Origin: Candidatus Calditenuaceae archaeon
Lineage (GTDB): Archaea; Thermoproteota; Nitrososphaeria_A; Caldarchaeales; Calditenuaceae
Assembly: GCA_025058225.1 (NCBI GenBank)
Contig: JANXEE010000015.1
Coordinates: forward strand, 1-37,807
DNA: 37,807 bases
Direction of reading: 5' to 3'
Shown here: piece by piece, positions 23,083-31,963 of the stretch
Layout: every line of letters begins with the position of its first letter
Numbering within the stretch: the stretch's first letter is position 1
Notes under the pieces: model-generated
Database searches by the model: none
Seen by the model: only the letters and a program-made list of their open reading frames with translations
Told to the model about the DNA's origin: nothing
Translations under genes and position numbers: made by a program

Positions 23083-23086
23083 GACC

Positions 23087-23467
23087 TCATCCCCTCCTCC
23101 CAGCCACCTCCTTCAGCTGAGAGCTGGCGTAGAACGACGCCACGGTCGCTAATGCCAACAACAGCAGCAACGACGGTGTCACGCCCGTCTCAACGATGGC
23201 AACCAGCGACACGAAGATCAATATCGCGATGACCGCATAGGCCACGTAGATGATGACGTAGGGGAAGTACTCGACCGGGAACGAGCTCAGGGCTGACCTG
23301 ATGGGCGCCTGACCGGACTCGAAGGCCATCTTCTTCACCCTCGACGACCTCCTAGGCGCTATCAACCAAGAGACCAGGTAGAACACGTCCGGCGCTAAGA
23401 GCACCAGTATCACGTAGAGGATGAAGGGGTCCCAGAGGAACCAGAGTTGCTCCGGCGGTGCGGCCAT
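23087..23467 (-). CDS. nuoA: NADH-quinone oxidoreductase (complex I) subunit A
   Basis: A three-helix protein with the family's FESGQAPI motif (residues 48-55) and the helix bundle FPVEYFPYVIIYVAYAVIAILIF. It helps form the quinone-site entrance next to subunit H. The track starts at GTG 23479; ATG 23467 lies 26-27 nt from a CCTATATTG box, so I prefer the ATG (126 aa). It is directly upstream of nuoH and divergent from the hypothetical gene at 23551. The third acidic residue usual in bacterial NuoA after the motif is not obvious, but the overall fit is good. Confidence 0.9.
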   Translation of the reverse strand: MAAPPEQLWFLWDPFILYVILVLLAPDVFYLVSWLIAPRRSSRVKKMAFESGQAPIRSALSSFPVEYFPYVIIYVAYAVIAILIFVSLVAIVETGVTPSLLLLLALATVASFYASSQLKEVAGRRG

Positions 23468-23550
23468 CTCGTAGTCCACGTGTTTAGATCAATATAGGTA
23501 TGCCTCTTCCAAAAGAACGTTAAAATTAATGGCGTAGGGTCGGATTCCAG

Positions 23551-24168
23551 ATGTCCGAGGCGTTCGAGAAGGCTGTAGAGTGGGTGAGGTCTCAGGTGGC
23601 TCAGGGCACTCCGCTGAGCACGGTGATGAAGGACGTGCCTACCTTCAAGGACGAGAAGTTCACGGTCAACAGGGTCGCCTCCGTGGACCCCTTGATTGTC
23701 GGCTACTCGGACCCGAAGCTCAACATCAAGATCAATGACGCCACGATCAGGGCCGTAACCCGGGTAGCGAAGATGCACGGACTCGACGCGATCCCAACGA
23801 CCAACATGATACTGATTAAGTCCGGAGAGCGAAATGTCGCCTTCGTCTCACCGGACGGCGTCTACTCGTCTGATGGGAGGGTGTTCACGGACCTGATGGT
23901 CACGATTCAGACGCAGCCTGTGGACGCACCATTAAAGGACAGCTGGTTGGACTCAATCACACAGCTGGTCTCGTCCAAGTTGTACGACCTTGTCTTCACG
24001 GCGCTCCTCTTCTTCCTGTTACCGACGACCTTAGCCGCGATATCTTTGATAACGACTCCCTCCCTATGGTTCCCTTATCCCCTGAACATCGTCGTAACGG
24101 TACTGCTCTTTCTGATCTCAGTTTACGTCATCAAGAAGTATCTCAGAGAGAACCCTCTCCGTAGGTGA
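23551..24168 (+). CDS. Hypothetical membrane protein with N-terminal soluble domain
   Basis: A 205-residue protein whose first ~130 residues are soluble and alpha/beta (TVNRVASVDPLIVGYSDPKLNIKI, then FVSPDGVYSSDGRVFTDLM). Two transmembrane helices follow (about 149-172 and 176-195) with a basic tail KKYLRENPLRR. There is no signal peptide, so the soluble part should be cytoplasmic. TTAAAATTAATGG lies about 26 nt before the ATG, supporting a leaderless start. It faces nuoA head to head across AT-rich DNA; a link to complex I is not shown. Family unknown. Confidence 0.7.
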   Translation: MSEAFEKAVEWVRSQVAQGTPLSTVMKDVPTFKDEKFTVNRVASVDPLIVGYSDPKLNIKINDATIRAVTRVAKMHGLDAIPTTNMILIKSGERNVAFVSPDGVYSSDGRVFTDLMVTIQTQPVDAPLKDSWLDSITQLVSSKLYDLVFTALLFFLLPTTLAAISLITTPSLWFPYPLNIVVTVLLFLISVYVIKKYLRENPLRR

Positions 24169-24197
24169 CCATTTCGTCTAGGCCTCCCTTTCGCCTT

Positions 24198-24231
24198 TAC
24201 GATTATCGGCTTCTTTTGGAGCGCAATCGTA
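24198..24231. repeat. Inverted repeat downstream of hypothetical gene
   Basis: TACGATT (24198-24204) and AATCGTA (24225-24231) form a 7-bp perfect stem around a 20-nt loop with CTTCTTTT. It could be a 3'-end hairpin for the 23551 gene or an operator. It has no downstream T-run. Confidence 0.3.
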
Positions 24232-24280
24232 ATCCACAACTTAAAGCAGGTATAAGATTGAGTTGATAAGGTAAGTTCTA

Positions 24281-24308
24281 GAAATTTCCAGTATACAGTT
24301 ATATTACG
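24281..24308 (+). promoter_or_regulatory. Promoter with palindrome upstream of the methylcitrate cluster
   Basis: An 8-bp palindrome GAAATTTC (24281-24288), then GTATAC, lies just before a TATA-like GTTATATTACGG. The element is about 30 nt upstream of ATG 24335. The location upstream of the TATA box suits an activator or repressor site, but the same palindrome is not seen before prpD or the citrate synthase gene. Confidence 0.4.
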
Positions 24309-24334
24309 GTAGAGACCTACAAATTTCAGGAGTC

Positions 24335-25594
24335 ATGAATTGGAAAAGCGAGCGGTGGCACGGAATAGTGCGGCCCTACTCCATTGAGGACGTCGAGCTA
24401 CTGAGAGGCGCATGGCCTCCACACTGCGTCCTCGCGAAATCACTGTCGGAGAAGTTCTGGAACCTACTCAAGACGAGGCCTTACGTCTTCGCGGCCGGCG
24501 CCCTAACCGGTAGCCAAGCTGTACAGATGGTTGATGCTGGGTTTGAGGTGATTTACGTCAGCGGATGGCAGATCGCAGCCGACGCCAACGAGGCCCACTC
24601 GACGTATCCTGACCTAGGTCTTTACCCCAGCAACAGCGGTCCCATACTGGTGAGGAGGATTTTGAGGGCTCTGAGAAGGGCTGACCAGATCAGAGCCCTA
24701 GAGGGCAGGAGCGGTCCTGACTACTTCGTACCCCTCATCGCTGACGGTGAGGCTGGGTTCGGTGGTCCGCTCCACGCATTCGAGCTGGTGAGCGGTTTCA
24801 TCGAGGCTGGAGTGGCATCCGTACACCTAGAGGACCAGCACCCCACGGAGAGGAGGTGCGGCCATCTGGGCGGTAAGGTTTTGGCCCCTCTGAGCAACTT
24901 CAAGAGGGTATTGGTGGCTGCGAGGCTTGCGGCCGACGTTCTTGATGTTCCCTTGGTGCTGATAGCTCGCACCGACGCAGAGGGTGCGTCCTACATCACC
25001 AGCGATCACGATCCGGTCGACAGCAGGTACGTTTACGGAGGGAGGACTCCGGAGGGGTACTTCAAGTTCAGGGGAGGGCTTGATGCAGCCGTCGATAGAG
25101 CGCTGGAGCTCGCACCGTTCGCGGAGATGATTTGGTTCGAGACTAAGAGGCCGAGCCTTGAAGAGGCCAAGGAGTTCGCGGGTAAGGTCCTCTCCCGTTT
25201 TCCGGAGAAGATGTTAGCATACAACCTGTCACCGTCCTTCAATTGGAAGAAGTCGCTGAGCGATGAGGAGATCGCTGAGTTTCAAGACGAGCTAGGTCGC
25301 ATGGGTTACAGGTTCCAGTTCATAACGCTCGCGGGCTTTCACGCACTTAACGCGTCCATGTTTGAGCTCGCAAGGGAGCTCAAGCGGCGGAACATGCCTG
25401 CCTACGTAGCACTCCAAGAGCACGAGTTCGATCTCGAGAGGCACGGTTACAGGGCAGCGAAGCACCAGACCTTCGTCGGCGTTCATTACTACGACAAGGT
25501 GTATGACGTGATCACAGGCGGCGAGGGTTCTGCGAGGGCCATGATGGGGTCGACCGAGGCCGAACAATTCGTGGGTGGGCGCAACAGGCGTTAG
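24335..25594 (+). CDS. aceA: Isocitrate lyase family enzyme, likely 2-methylisocitrate lyase
   Basis: A 419-residue PEP-mutase/ICL superfamily TIM barrel with ICL-type signatures: SGWQIAADANEAHSTYPD, the metal-binding IADGEAGFGG, the catalytic RRCGHLGGK (C175; bacterial ICL has KKCGH) and YNLSPSFNWKKSL with ITLAGFHALN. Length and motifs are those of long isocitrate lyase, not short bacterial PrpB. Because prpD and a citrate/methylcitrate synthase follow and no malate synthase is in the window, the likely job is cleavage of 2-methylisocitrate to pyruvate and succinate; dual activity is known for some ICLs. The gene has its own TATA box. Confidence 0.88.
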   Translation: MNWKSERWHGIVRPYSIEDVELLRGAWPPHCVLAKSLSEKFWNLLKTRPYVFAAGALTGSQAVQMVDAGFEVIYVSGWQIAADANEAHSTYPDLGLYPSNSGPILVRRILRALRRADQIRALEGRSGPDYFVPLIADGEAGFGGPLHAFELVSGFIEAGVASVHLEDQHPTERRCGHLGGKVLAPLSNFKRVLVAARLAADVLDVPLVLIARTDAEGASYITSDHDPVDSRYVYGGRTPEGYFKFRGGLDAAVDRALELAPFAEMIWFETKRPSLEEAKEFAGKVLSRFPEKMLAYNLSPSFNWKKSLSDEEIAEFQDELGRMGYRFQFITLAGFHALNASMFELARELKRRNMPAYVALQEHEFDLERHGYRAAKHQTFVGVHYYDKVYDVITGGEGSARAMMGSTEAEQFVGGRNRR

Positions 25595-25666
25595 AGCTTC
25601 CTCCGAGTCTGATCGGGTTCTATCAACTGTTCGGGTGAAAATGCTGATATTCGGCTGACTGATGGC

Positions 25667-26434
25667 GTGGACGTGCCAGAGCCGGTCTTCATAAGGGCCA
25701 AAAGAGAGCACATAGCAGAGAGGGCGATAGTCGTGGGCGACCCGGCCCGGGCGAGGCAGTTGTCTGAGCAGCTCAACAACTCCAAACTCGTCAATGAGAG
25801 CAGAGGTTTCCTCACCTACACAGGCCACTTCGAGGGCGTTCCAGTGACCGTGTCGTGTCACGGCGTTGGCGGAGCCTCGTCTGCGGGTGTCGTCGAGGAG
25901 CTGATCATGTTGGGGTCAAGGATCATCGTTAGATTGGGTACGACTGGTGCGTTCTTGCGGGGGATGAGGATAGGAGACGTTGTGGTTCCTACGGGTGCCG
26001 CATACGTCAGCGGCCCCTTGCTCCAATACGTCCCTGACGCTCACATCACACCGGTCCCGAGTTTCGAAGTCCAGAAGAAGATCGTGGAGGAGCTCACCTC
26101 GTCCGGTATTAGGCCGTACATCGGGCCGGTCTTCTCCAGTGATGCCTTCTACGCAGAGGACCCAGACTTCGTGAAGAAGTGGGTGTCGAGGGGTTGCATC
26201 TCTGTCGAAATGGAGTGTGCGACGATATTCGGGATCTGCATGCTTAGAGGCGTCAAATCTGGTGCGGCGTTGCTCGTCAGCGACAACTTAGTGGAGCACC
26301 TCCCCATGCATCACGCCGATCAGTTGAGAGAGTATGTGGAGAAGGTGGGTCGTGCTGTGTTCAGGGCGATCGTCTCGGTCGATACGTCGTCAGGGTTCTA
26401 TCACACAACAGCTCCGACTAGGGAAGAGGGGTAA
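25667..26434 (+). CDS. Nucleoside phosphorylase (uridine/purine nucleoside phosphorylase family)
   Basis: This 255-residue protein of the PNP/UDP-1 fold carries the phosphate-binding VVGDPARARQL motif near residue 22, RLGTTGAFLRGM (the base/ribose pocket) and the family signature VEMECATIFGICMLRG. It cleaves nucleosides with phosphate to base and ribose-1-phosphate; sequence alone does not separate uridine from purine or methylthioadenosine use. It sits between the lyase and prpD, an odd companion for propionate metabolism. GTG start; no separate strong promoter is evident, so it may be read through from the lyase gene. Confidence 0.9.
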   Translation: MDVPEPVFIRAKREHIAERAIVVGDPARARQLSEQLNNSKLVNESRGFLTYTGHFEGVPVTVSCHGVGGASSAGVVEELIMLGSRIIVRLGTTGAFLRGMRIGDVVVPTGAAYVSGPLLQYVPDAHITPVPSFEVQKKIVEELTSSGIRPYIGPVFSSDAFYAEDPDFVKKWVSRGCISVEMECATIFGICMLRGVKSGAALLVSDNLVEHLPMHHADQLREYVEKVGRAVFRAIVSVDTSSGFYHTTAPTREEG

Positions 26435-26473
26435 CCGTAGATTATTTATGTAGCTGAGCGTATTATTAATTCG

Positions 26474-27844
26474 ATGTCGTCGAAGAGTGTTGCTGAAAGA
26501 ATCGCAGATTATGTAACATCGCTTGAGTTCAAGGACCTAGTACCGGAACTGAGAAGGGAGGTAAGCAGGAGGGTCGTGGACTCCTTGGCCACGATGTATG
26601 GTGCGGCCTACGCTGAACCGGTTGTTGTCGCTCGGAAGGTGGCAGAGAAGTTCAAGACCGTACAAGGGTCATCGCTTCTCCTGTCAGGTCAAAAGGTCTC
26701 ACCTGACATGGCGGCTTTCGCCAACGGTGTAGCGGTGAGGTATCTCGACTTCAACGACACCTACCTCTCGAAGGAGGCACTTCATCCCAGCGACATGATA
26801 CCAGGGTTGATCGCGTTGGGGGAGTCAGTCGGTGCCTCTGGAAGAGACCTCGTGACCTCGGTTGTGGCGGCGTATGAGGTAGCTCTTGCGCTTGCCGACA
26901 CCGTCACCCTCAGGGACAGGGGCTACGACCACGTTGCTAACATCGCGTTCGGCGCGGCCGCGGGGGCGGCGAAGCTGTTGGAGCTCGACCATGGGAGAAC
27001 CGTGCAGGCGGTCAATATAGCTGGAGTCAACGCGGCTGCCCTCAGACAGACGAGGGCTGGAGAGCTGAGCATGTGGAAGGGGTGTGCCGCGGCTTACGCG
27101 GCTCGACACGGCGTCTTCGCAGCGATGCTGGCCTCAGAGGGTATGACCGGGCCCTCGCCGATCTTCGAGGGTGAGATGGGCTTCTGGAAGGTCGTAGCAG
27201 GTACCTTTCCAAACGTCCCGTCGTTCGGGGGGATGGACGGCGAGCCTTTCAGGACGCACATGACCAGCATCAAGAGGTGGCCGGTAGAGTATCACTCGAT
27301 GTCGGCGGTAGAGGCTGCGATAGAGCTCAGGAGAGAGTTAGCTGATGTCAGCAACGTCAGGAGCGTCGAGATCTTCACCTTCACAGTATCCCACAAGATC
27401 ATCGTCAAGGACCCGGAGAAGTGGAAGCCCAAGACCAGAGAGACCGCAGATCACAGCCTCCCCTACATCACGGCTAGGACGCTGATCGACGGAGACATCT
27501 GGGTCGACTCTTACACGGACGAGAAGCTCAACGACCCGAAGGTCCTAGAGCTCCTAGCGAAGACGCGGGTGGAGGTTGATCCGAAGTACGACGAGATCTA
27601 TCCGTCTGCTGTACCGAACAGAGTAGTCCTGAAGACGCTAGACGGCCGCACCCTCTCCAAGGAGGTCGTCTACCCGATCGGACACTACAGAAACCCGATC
27701 TCCGATGGGCAGCTCGTTGAGAAGTTCAAGCGGCTCGTGAACCCGGTGCTCGGCGTCGAGCGTTCCGAACAGCTCCTGAGGGTAGCGACATCGGTCGAGA
27801 ACGTCAGGTCCGTCTCGGAGTTGACCGAGTTCTATCGAAGATGA
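26474..27844 (+). CDS. prpD: MmgE/PrpD family protein, probable 2-methylcitrate dehydratase
   Basis: A 456-residue two-domain PrpD-fold protein. The helical domain begins VAERIADYVTSLEFKDLVPELRREVSRRVVDSLA, with conserved ANGVAVRYLDFNDTY (residues 78-92), SAVEAAIEL and the DHSLPYITARTLIDG segment near residue 334. It converts 2-methylcitrate to methylaconitate or methylisocitrate. It lies between the ICL-type lyase and the synthase of the same pathway, which supports the assignment over cis-aconitate decarboxylase or unrelated MmgE proteins. TTATTTATG and GTATTATTAATTC lie upstream. Confidence 0.9.
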   Translation: MSSKSVAERIADYVTSLEFKDLVPELRREVSRRVVDSLATMYGAAYAEPVVVARKVAEKFKTVQGSSLLLSGQKVSPDMAAFANGVAVRYLDFNDTYLSKEALHPSDMIPGLIALGESVGASGRDLVTSVVAAYEVALALADTVTLRDRGYDHVANIAFGAAAGAAKLLELDHGRTVQAVNIAGVNAAALRQTRAGELSMWKGCAAAYAARHGVFAAMLASEGMTGPSPIFEGEMGFWKVVAGTFPNVPSFGGMDGEPFRTHMTSIKRWPVEYHSMSAVEAAIELRRELADVSNVRSVEIFTFTVSHKIIVKDPEKWKPKTRETADHSLPYITARTLIDGDIWVDSYTDEKLNDPKVLELLAKTRVEVDPKYDEIYPSAVPNRVVLKTLDGRTLSKEVVYPIGHYRNPISDGQLVEKFKRLVNPVLGVERSEQLLRVATSVENVRSVSELTEFYRR

Positions 27845-27903
27845 GCGTCAATTGTTTTCGGGTGCAAAAATTATTAAGCTCGAGCCTATAATTTAAGACG
27901 ATC

Positions 27904-29040
27904 ATGGAAACGCCTCTGAAGGTCTATAAGGGCTTGGAGGGAATTTATGTCCTTGATAGTTCCCTATCCTTCATAGACACGGAGAACGGGAAGCTTTACT
28001 ACGTTGGTTATGACGTTGAAGAGCTCGTCGCCAGAAGCAATTATGAAGAGGTTGCCTACTTGCTGCTGAACCATAAGCTACCGACTATGTCGGAGTTCAG
28101 CGCTTTCTTGGGGAAGCTCAGGGACGAGATGAGGCTCGGCGAGGAGGAGCTCGAGGTCGTGAGGTTCGTATCCAAGAGGTCCGGCGGGATGGACGCCCTA
28201 GCCGCTTACTTCATTATGACCCAGAAGGACGCGGTCGGTGAAGTAAGTCCCATGGACAGTGCCGTTAGGGCGGTTGGCAAGGCGGGGTCGGTGCTCGGGA
28301 ACGTCATAAGGGTTCAGAGGGGTGATGACACGCTCAACCCTGACCCATCACTGGGCATCGCAGGAAACCTCGTGTACCTTATCACTTCCGAGAAGCCTCA
28401 GCCCTATCAGGTCGAGTTCCTCGACGACATACTGATACTCCATGCGGAGCACGGCGTCCCAGCGTCCACGTTCGGTTCTGTCGTAACGGCCTCCACCCTC
28501 AGCAACGTCTACTCCTCCATAGTCACGGGCATCATGACCTTGAAGGGGCCGCTACACGGCGGTGCGGCAGAGGCTGCATATCAGCAGTTCTTGGAGATTG
28601 GCGACCCTGACAGGGTAGAGTCATGGCTCGAGCGAGCCCTTTCAGAGCGGCGTCGGATCATGGGCTTCGGCCACAGGGTATACAAGATCTATGACCCGAG
28701 GGCGAAGGTCGTCAAGGCGATGGCCGCGAAGGCCTCTGAGATCGCAGGGGGTCACGTGAAGAACCTTTACGAGATAGCACTCAGGCTGGAGGAGGCGGCG
28801 CTCGCCAAACTTGCACCCAAGGGCCTCTTCCCGAACCTCGACTTCTGGACGCCCATGGTCTACACGGCTGTTGGTATCCCCCCGAACTACTTCACCGCAG
28901 TCTTCGCGGTCAGCAGAATAGTCGGCTGGGTAGCCCACCTGTTGGAGTACTGGAAGGACAACAGGCTCATCAGACCTCTGCACAACTACGTTGGCCCACC
29001 GGTCGGGCAGAAGTACGTTCCGATAGAGGCGCGTCACTAG
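27904..29040 (+). CDS. prpC: Citrate synthase family, probable 2-methylcitrate synthase
   Basis: This 378-residue protein carries the three catalytic elements of citrate synthase: [17 protein letters not shown] (His), [15 protein letters not shown] (His) and [18 protein letters not shown] (Asp). It condenses oxaloacetate with acetyl-CoA or propionyl-CoA. Neighbouring prpD and the methylisocitrate-type lyase argue for propionyl-CoA, and archaeal enzymes of this size often accept both. ATTATTAAG lies about 27-30 nt before the ATG. Its TAG stop shares bases with the convergent reductase stop (CTAG at 29037-29040). Confidence 0.92.
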   Translation: METPLKVYKGLEGIYVLDSSLSFIDTENGKLYYVGYDVEELVARSNYEEVAYLLLNHKLPTMSEFSAFLGKLRDEMRLGEEELEVVRFVSKRSGGMDALAAYFIMTQKDAVGEVSPMDSAVRAVGKAGSVLGNVIRVQRGDDTLNPDPSLGIAGNLVYLITSEKPQPYQVEFLDDILILHAEHGVPASTFGSVVTASTLSNVYSSIVTGIMTLKGPLHGGAAEAAYQQFLEIGDPDRVESWLERALSERRRIMGFGHRVYKIYDPRAKVVKAMAAKASEIAGGHVKNLYEIALRLEEAALAKLAPKGLFPNLDFWTPMVYTAVGIPPNYFTAVFAVSRIVGWVAHLLEYWKDNRLIRPLHNYVGPPVGQKYVPIEARH

Positions 29041-30161
29041 AACAGCGCGGCCAGCAGGCCCACGATGAACCGCAGCCCGCTGAGGGAAGGGAGAGACCTC
29101 AAAAGTGAGAGCGCGTGGAAGTCCATGTCACCTAGAACTGACAGCTCCTTTCCTATGCCCGAGTCCGAAGCTAGCTCGATCAGCGCGTCCACTCCGACCC
29201 TCCTATTCAGCTCGTCCCTAAGGAACTTGGTAGCCCTGAGGTCTGCGTAGATCCATCTGACCAGTTTCCTGTAGGTACCGTCCTTACCCTCTTCGAGAAG
29301 AGCGTGTACGTGTCTCGCGGCCGAGAGGGCGCACAGTCCTCCCACCACGACGCCCCCGCCGGTGAGGGGTTTCGTTTGACCGGCACAGTCCCCTACCAAG
29401 ACTACCCGACCATCGAGCCCGATGTCTAAAGGGCCGTCTAGCCACAGCGTGTGGATCTGATAGCCGAGCGTCTTGGCCCCGGCGAACCGCGTGTCCGTGA
29501 ACTTCTTCAGCAGCCCGAGCGTATCACTTCTAGAGGCGAGGCCGATCCTCGCCAGCTCCTCGTTCAAAGGCACCGCATAGGCGAAGTAATCTTCCAAGTA
29601 TGGCTCGAACCATACGTAGACCCGATCCGGGTCAAGTCCGTGGCCCCTGATCAGCGACTGCGCTATCGGGATCGGGGTTGAAGCCCGCAAGGGGCCGTAG
29701 ATCGATCTGGTGAGCGTCCTCCTCATCCCCTCGGCTATGACCGCAGCGTCGAAGCGTCGCCACTCGCCGTTCAAGAGGAGGCTCAGGTTTCCCTGAGCCC
29801 TCACGCTCTCCACCCTGCGTCCTATCTCGATGTCAGCGCCCTTCGATACCGCGAGCTCCGCGAGGTAGCGGTCCAGCTCTTCCCTCCTCGCTACCACGGC
29901 GATCGGTGCGGGCCTCTCCACCAGGAGCTCCTTTCCTCTTGAGGACGTGAAGACTGCACCCCTCACCGCGTTAACGACATAACTGGTTGACCAAGCACCA
30001 ATCTTCCTGAGGCCGGCCAGGCTGTAAAGCCCTGCGCAGTGCTCAGGCCTCCCTATCACCTCGTCTTCCTCGAAAACTGTGACGTCGTGCCCCATCCTGG
30101 AGAGCTCTCTAGCAACGGTTAGTCCAGCTGGCCCTGCACCGACAACGGCGACGCTTCCCAC
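29037..30161 (-). CDS. Geranylgeranyl reductase family FAD-dependent oxidoreductase
   Basis: It shows the N-terminal dinucleotide fold [29 protein letters not shown], the [10 protein letters not shown] segment and a second FAD motif [23 protein letters not shown] typical of GGR-type enzymes. These saturate isoprenoid double bonds of archaeal lipids or quinones. The track start (30248) adds about 29 residues that look non-coding. GTG 30161 places the start right before the Rossmann strand, with a TATA-like CACTAATTTC about 26 nt upstream, so I use it (374 aa). Substrate is uncertain: lipid core, menaquinone side chain or another polyprenyl. Confidence 0.85.
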   Translation of the reverse strand: MGSVAVVGAGPAGLTVARELSRMGHDVTVFEEDEVIGRPEHCAGLYSLAGLRKIGAWSTSYVVNAVRGAVFTSSRGKELLVERPAPIAVVARREELDRYLAELAVSKGADIEIGRRVESVRAQGNLSLLLNGEWRRFDAAVIAEGMRRTLTRSIYGPLRASTPIPIAQSLIRGHGLDPDRVYVWFEPYLEDYFAYAVPLNEELARIGLASRSDTLGLLKKFTDTRFAGAKTLGYQIHTLWLDGPLDIGLDGRVVLVGDCAGQTKPLTGGGVVVGGLCALSAARHVHALLEEGKDGTYRKLVRWIYADLRATKFLRDELNRRVGVDALIELASDSGIGKELSVLGDMDFHALSLLRSLPSLSGLRFIVGLLAALF

Positions 30162-30466
30162 GACCCAGCACCCAAGTGGCCCGAAATTAGTGCTTCGAGG
30201 GTCTCCAGCATGCACTCTGCTCGCGCAGGGGTCTTGCTCTTCCGACACAGGAGGGTCGACTTGCCGACAGTGATGACGCGCTGGAGTCCCGAGGAGGCAC
30301 AGAAGGAGTGGACAGTTGGTCTTCAGAGAGCACGTCTACCCCGAGGGATCGAGATCGGCTGGTAAGCCTCCCAAACGACAGATCCGATGCCGGTCCAACT
30401 TTCGGCTGATGCGGGCGATCACCCTTATGGCTCAGGGCCTTTCAGGCTCAAAATGGGAGGTCTGGG
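30162..30466. other. Intergenic region without a supported gene
   Basis: About 300 bp between the reductase and thiDN. It holds the minus-strand promoter of the reductase (near 30187) and a plus-strand CCTTATGG about 30 nt before thiDN. I looked for a TPP riboswitch ahead of thiDN and saw no THI-box core. A 62-residue plus ORF (30316-30504) has no usable support. A GTGATGA near 30270 lacks a D box at C/D RNA distance. Confidence 0.5.
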
Positions 30467-31831
30467 ATGAGAATACCGAGGGCGCTGACCGTCGCTGGAT
30501 CTGATTCCGGCGGCGGAGCTGGCATACAGGCCGACCTGAAGACGTTCGCGGCGCTAGGCGTACACGGTATGTCAGCAATAACTTCGATCACCGCCCAGAA
30601 CACCTACCAAGTGACGAGGGTTGTGGACCTTGACCCAGACATGGTAGTCGAGCAGATACGTGTCTGCGTTGAAGACATAGGTGTAGACTCGATCAAGACC
30701 GGTATGCTCCACACGTCCGAGATAATTCGGGCCGTTGCCTCTGAACTGAAGAAGATCGGCGTTCCCGTGGTGGTCGACCCTGTGATGGTCGCTAAGAGCG
30801 GTGCTCCCCTGCTCAAGCCAGACGCTATCGAGTCTCTGAAGTCTGAACTTCTACCTGTGGCCGCAGTAGTTACGCCTAATGCTAGGGAGGCCGAGCGGCT
30901 CTGCGGGTTCGAGGTGAGGAGCGTCGAGGATCAGGCGAGGGCTGCGAAAGAGATCGCGCGGATGGGTTGCAGAACGGTCGTCGTGAAGGGGGGGCACGTT
31001 CAAGGACCTAAGGTGGTGGACGTCGTATACCACGAGGGTGAAGTCGTGAAGCTCGAGGGCGAGCGACTCGAGTCCAAGAACACTCACGGCACGGGGTGCG
31101 CATTCGCCTCTGCGATAGCAGCTCACCTCGCTCACGGTCGTGAAGTGGTTGAAGCTGTGAGGCTCGCGAAGGAGTTCGTGGCTGACGCGATAAGGCACGG
31201 CCTCGACTTCGGGCGCGGAGCTGGTCCGATTAACCCCAGCTGGTCCACCCTCCGTAAAGCTCTCCTTCTCGAGTCATGTGAGAACGTGAGGGCCGCCGCG
31301 GAGTATCTGGAGTCTGTTGACGGCGCAGGCGTCTTGTGCCCCGAGTCGATGATCAACCTGGCCGAGGTCGTGCCCTTCGGCGAGCGTATTGAGGACGTGG
31401 TTGGCCTACCCGGACGTATTGTGAGGGTTGGAAACAAGCTCAGGGTCAGTTCCTGTCCCATGCCCGGTGGTTCGAAACACCTCGCATCGGCCGTCCTGAC
31501 CGCGCACTCTTTCGACAAGAGGTTCAGGGCCGCAATGAACGTGAGGTTCGATGAAGGGATCGTTGAGGCCGCCAGACATCTGGGACTCTCCGTGTCAAGT
31601 TACGACAGGTCAAAGGAGCCACCGTCCATCAAGGCGATAGAGGGAATGACCATCAGGTGGGGTGTTTCCGAAGCCTTTAAGGCAGCTGGCAGAGTGACGG
31701 ACATAATATATCATAAGGGCGATTTTGGAAAAGAGCCCATGATACTTATATTAGGTTCAGATGCCATAGATGTTGTAAAAAAGTTTCATAACATATTTAA
31801 TAGGTACTTTTCCCAGAAGACAAAGGAATAA
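30467..31831 (+). CDS. thiDN: Bifunctional HMP(-P) kinase / thiamine-phosphate synthase ThiDN
   Basis: This 454-residue fusion has ThiD at about 1-260 ([31 protein letters not shown], and the ATP/anion-hole [20 protein letters not shown]). ThiN occupies about 285-450 ([56 protein letters not shown]). ThiD phosphorylates hydroxymethylpyrimidine twice; archaeal ThiN then couples it to the thiazole phosphate, replacing ThiE. The last 50 codons are noticeably AT-richer. ATG start; no TPP riboswitch was seen upstream. The DAO-type oxidase downstream is not clearly linked. Confidence 0.95.
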   Translation: MRIPRALTVAGSDSGGGAGIQADLKTFAALGVHGMSAITSITAQNTYQVTRVVDLDPDMVVEQIRVCVEDIGVDSIKTGMLHTSEIIRAVASELKKIGVPVVVDPVMVAKSGAPLLKPDAIESLKSELLPVAAVVTPNAREAERLCGFEVRSVEDQARAAKEIARMGCRTVVVKGGHVQGPKVVDVVYHEGEVVKLEGERLESKNTHGTGCAFASAIAAHLAHGREVVEAVRLAKEFVADAIRHGLDFGRGAGPINPSWSTLRKALLLESCENVRAAAEYLESVDGAGVLCPESMINLAEVVPFGERIEDVVGLPGRIVRVGNKLRVSSCPMPGGSKHLASAVLTAHSFDKRFRAAMNVRFDEGIVEAARHLGLSVSSYDRSKEPPSIKAIEGMTIRWGVSEAFKAAGRVTDIIYHKGDFGKEPMILILGSDAIDVVKKFHNIFNRYFSQKTKE

Positions 31832-31870
31832 GTCTGGGAATTCCTATCCAAGGCGCGTTATATTTTAGGC

Positions 31871-31884
31871 GCTGGCTTTTTATT
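31871..31884 (+). terminator. T-rich tract downstream of thiDN
   Basis: CTTTTTATT follows the GC-rich GGCGCTGG about 45 nt after the thiDN stop, consistent with archaeal U-tract termination. It is shorter than the tract after the archaellin, so the call is tentative. Confidence 0.35.
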
Positions 31885-31963
31885 GTATCATCTTGCCACA
31901 CTGTGAATAATATAAGAGCGTATAGTTATATTCGATCAGGAATAAAACAATTCGGGAGAAGGT

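Noticed and set aside
30268-30410. C/D box RNA
   Set aside because: A GTGATGA C-box-like sequence and a CTGA are present, but about 140 nt apart, too far for a typical archaeal C/D RNA.
30162-30466. TPP riboswitch ahead of thiDN
   Set aside because: No THI-box core (CTGAGA...ACC...GAACCTGAT-like) was found.
30316-30504. 62-residue plus-strand ORF
   Set aside because: No promoter spacing, Arg/Ser-rich random-looking peptide, and overlaps the thiDN start.
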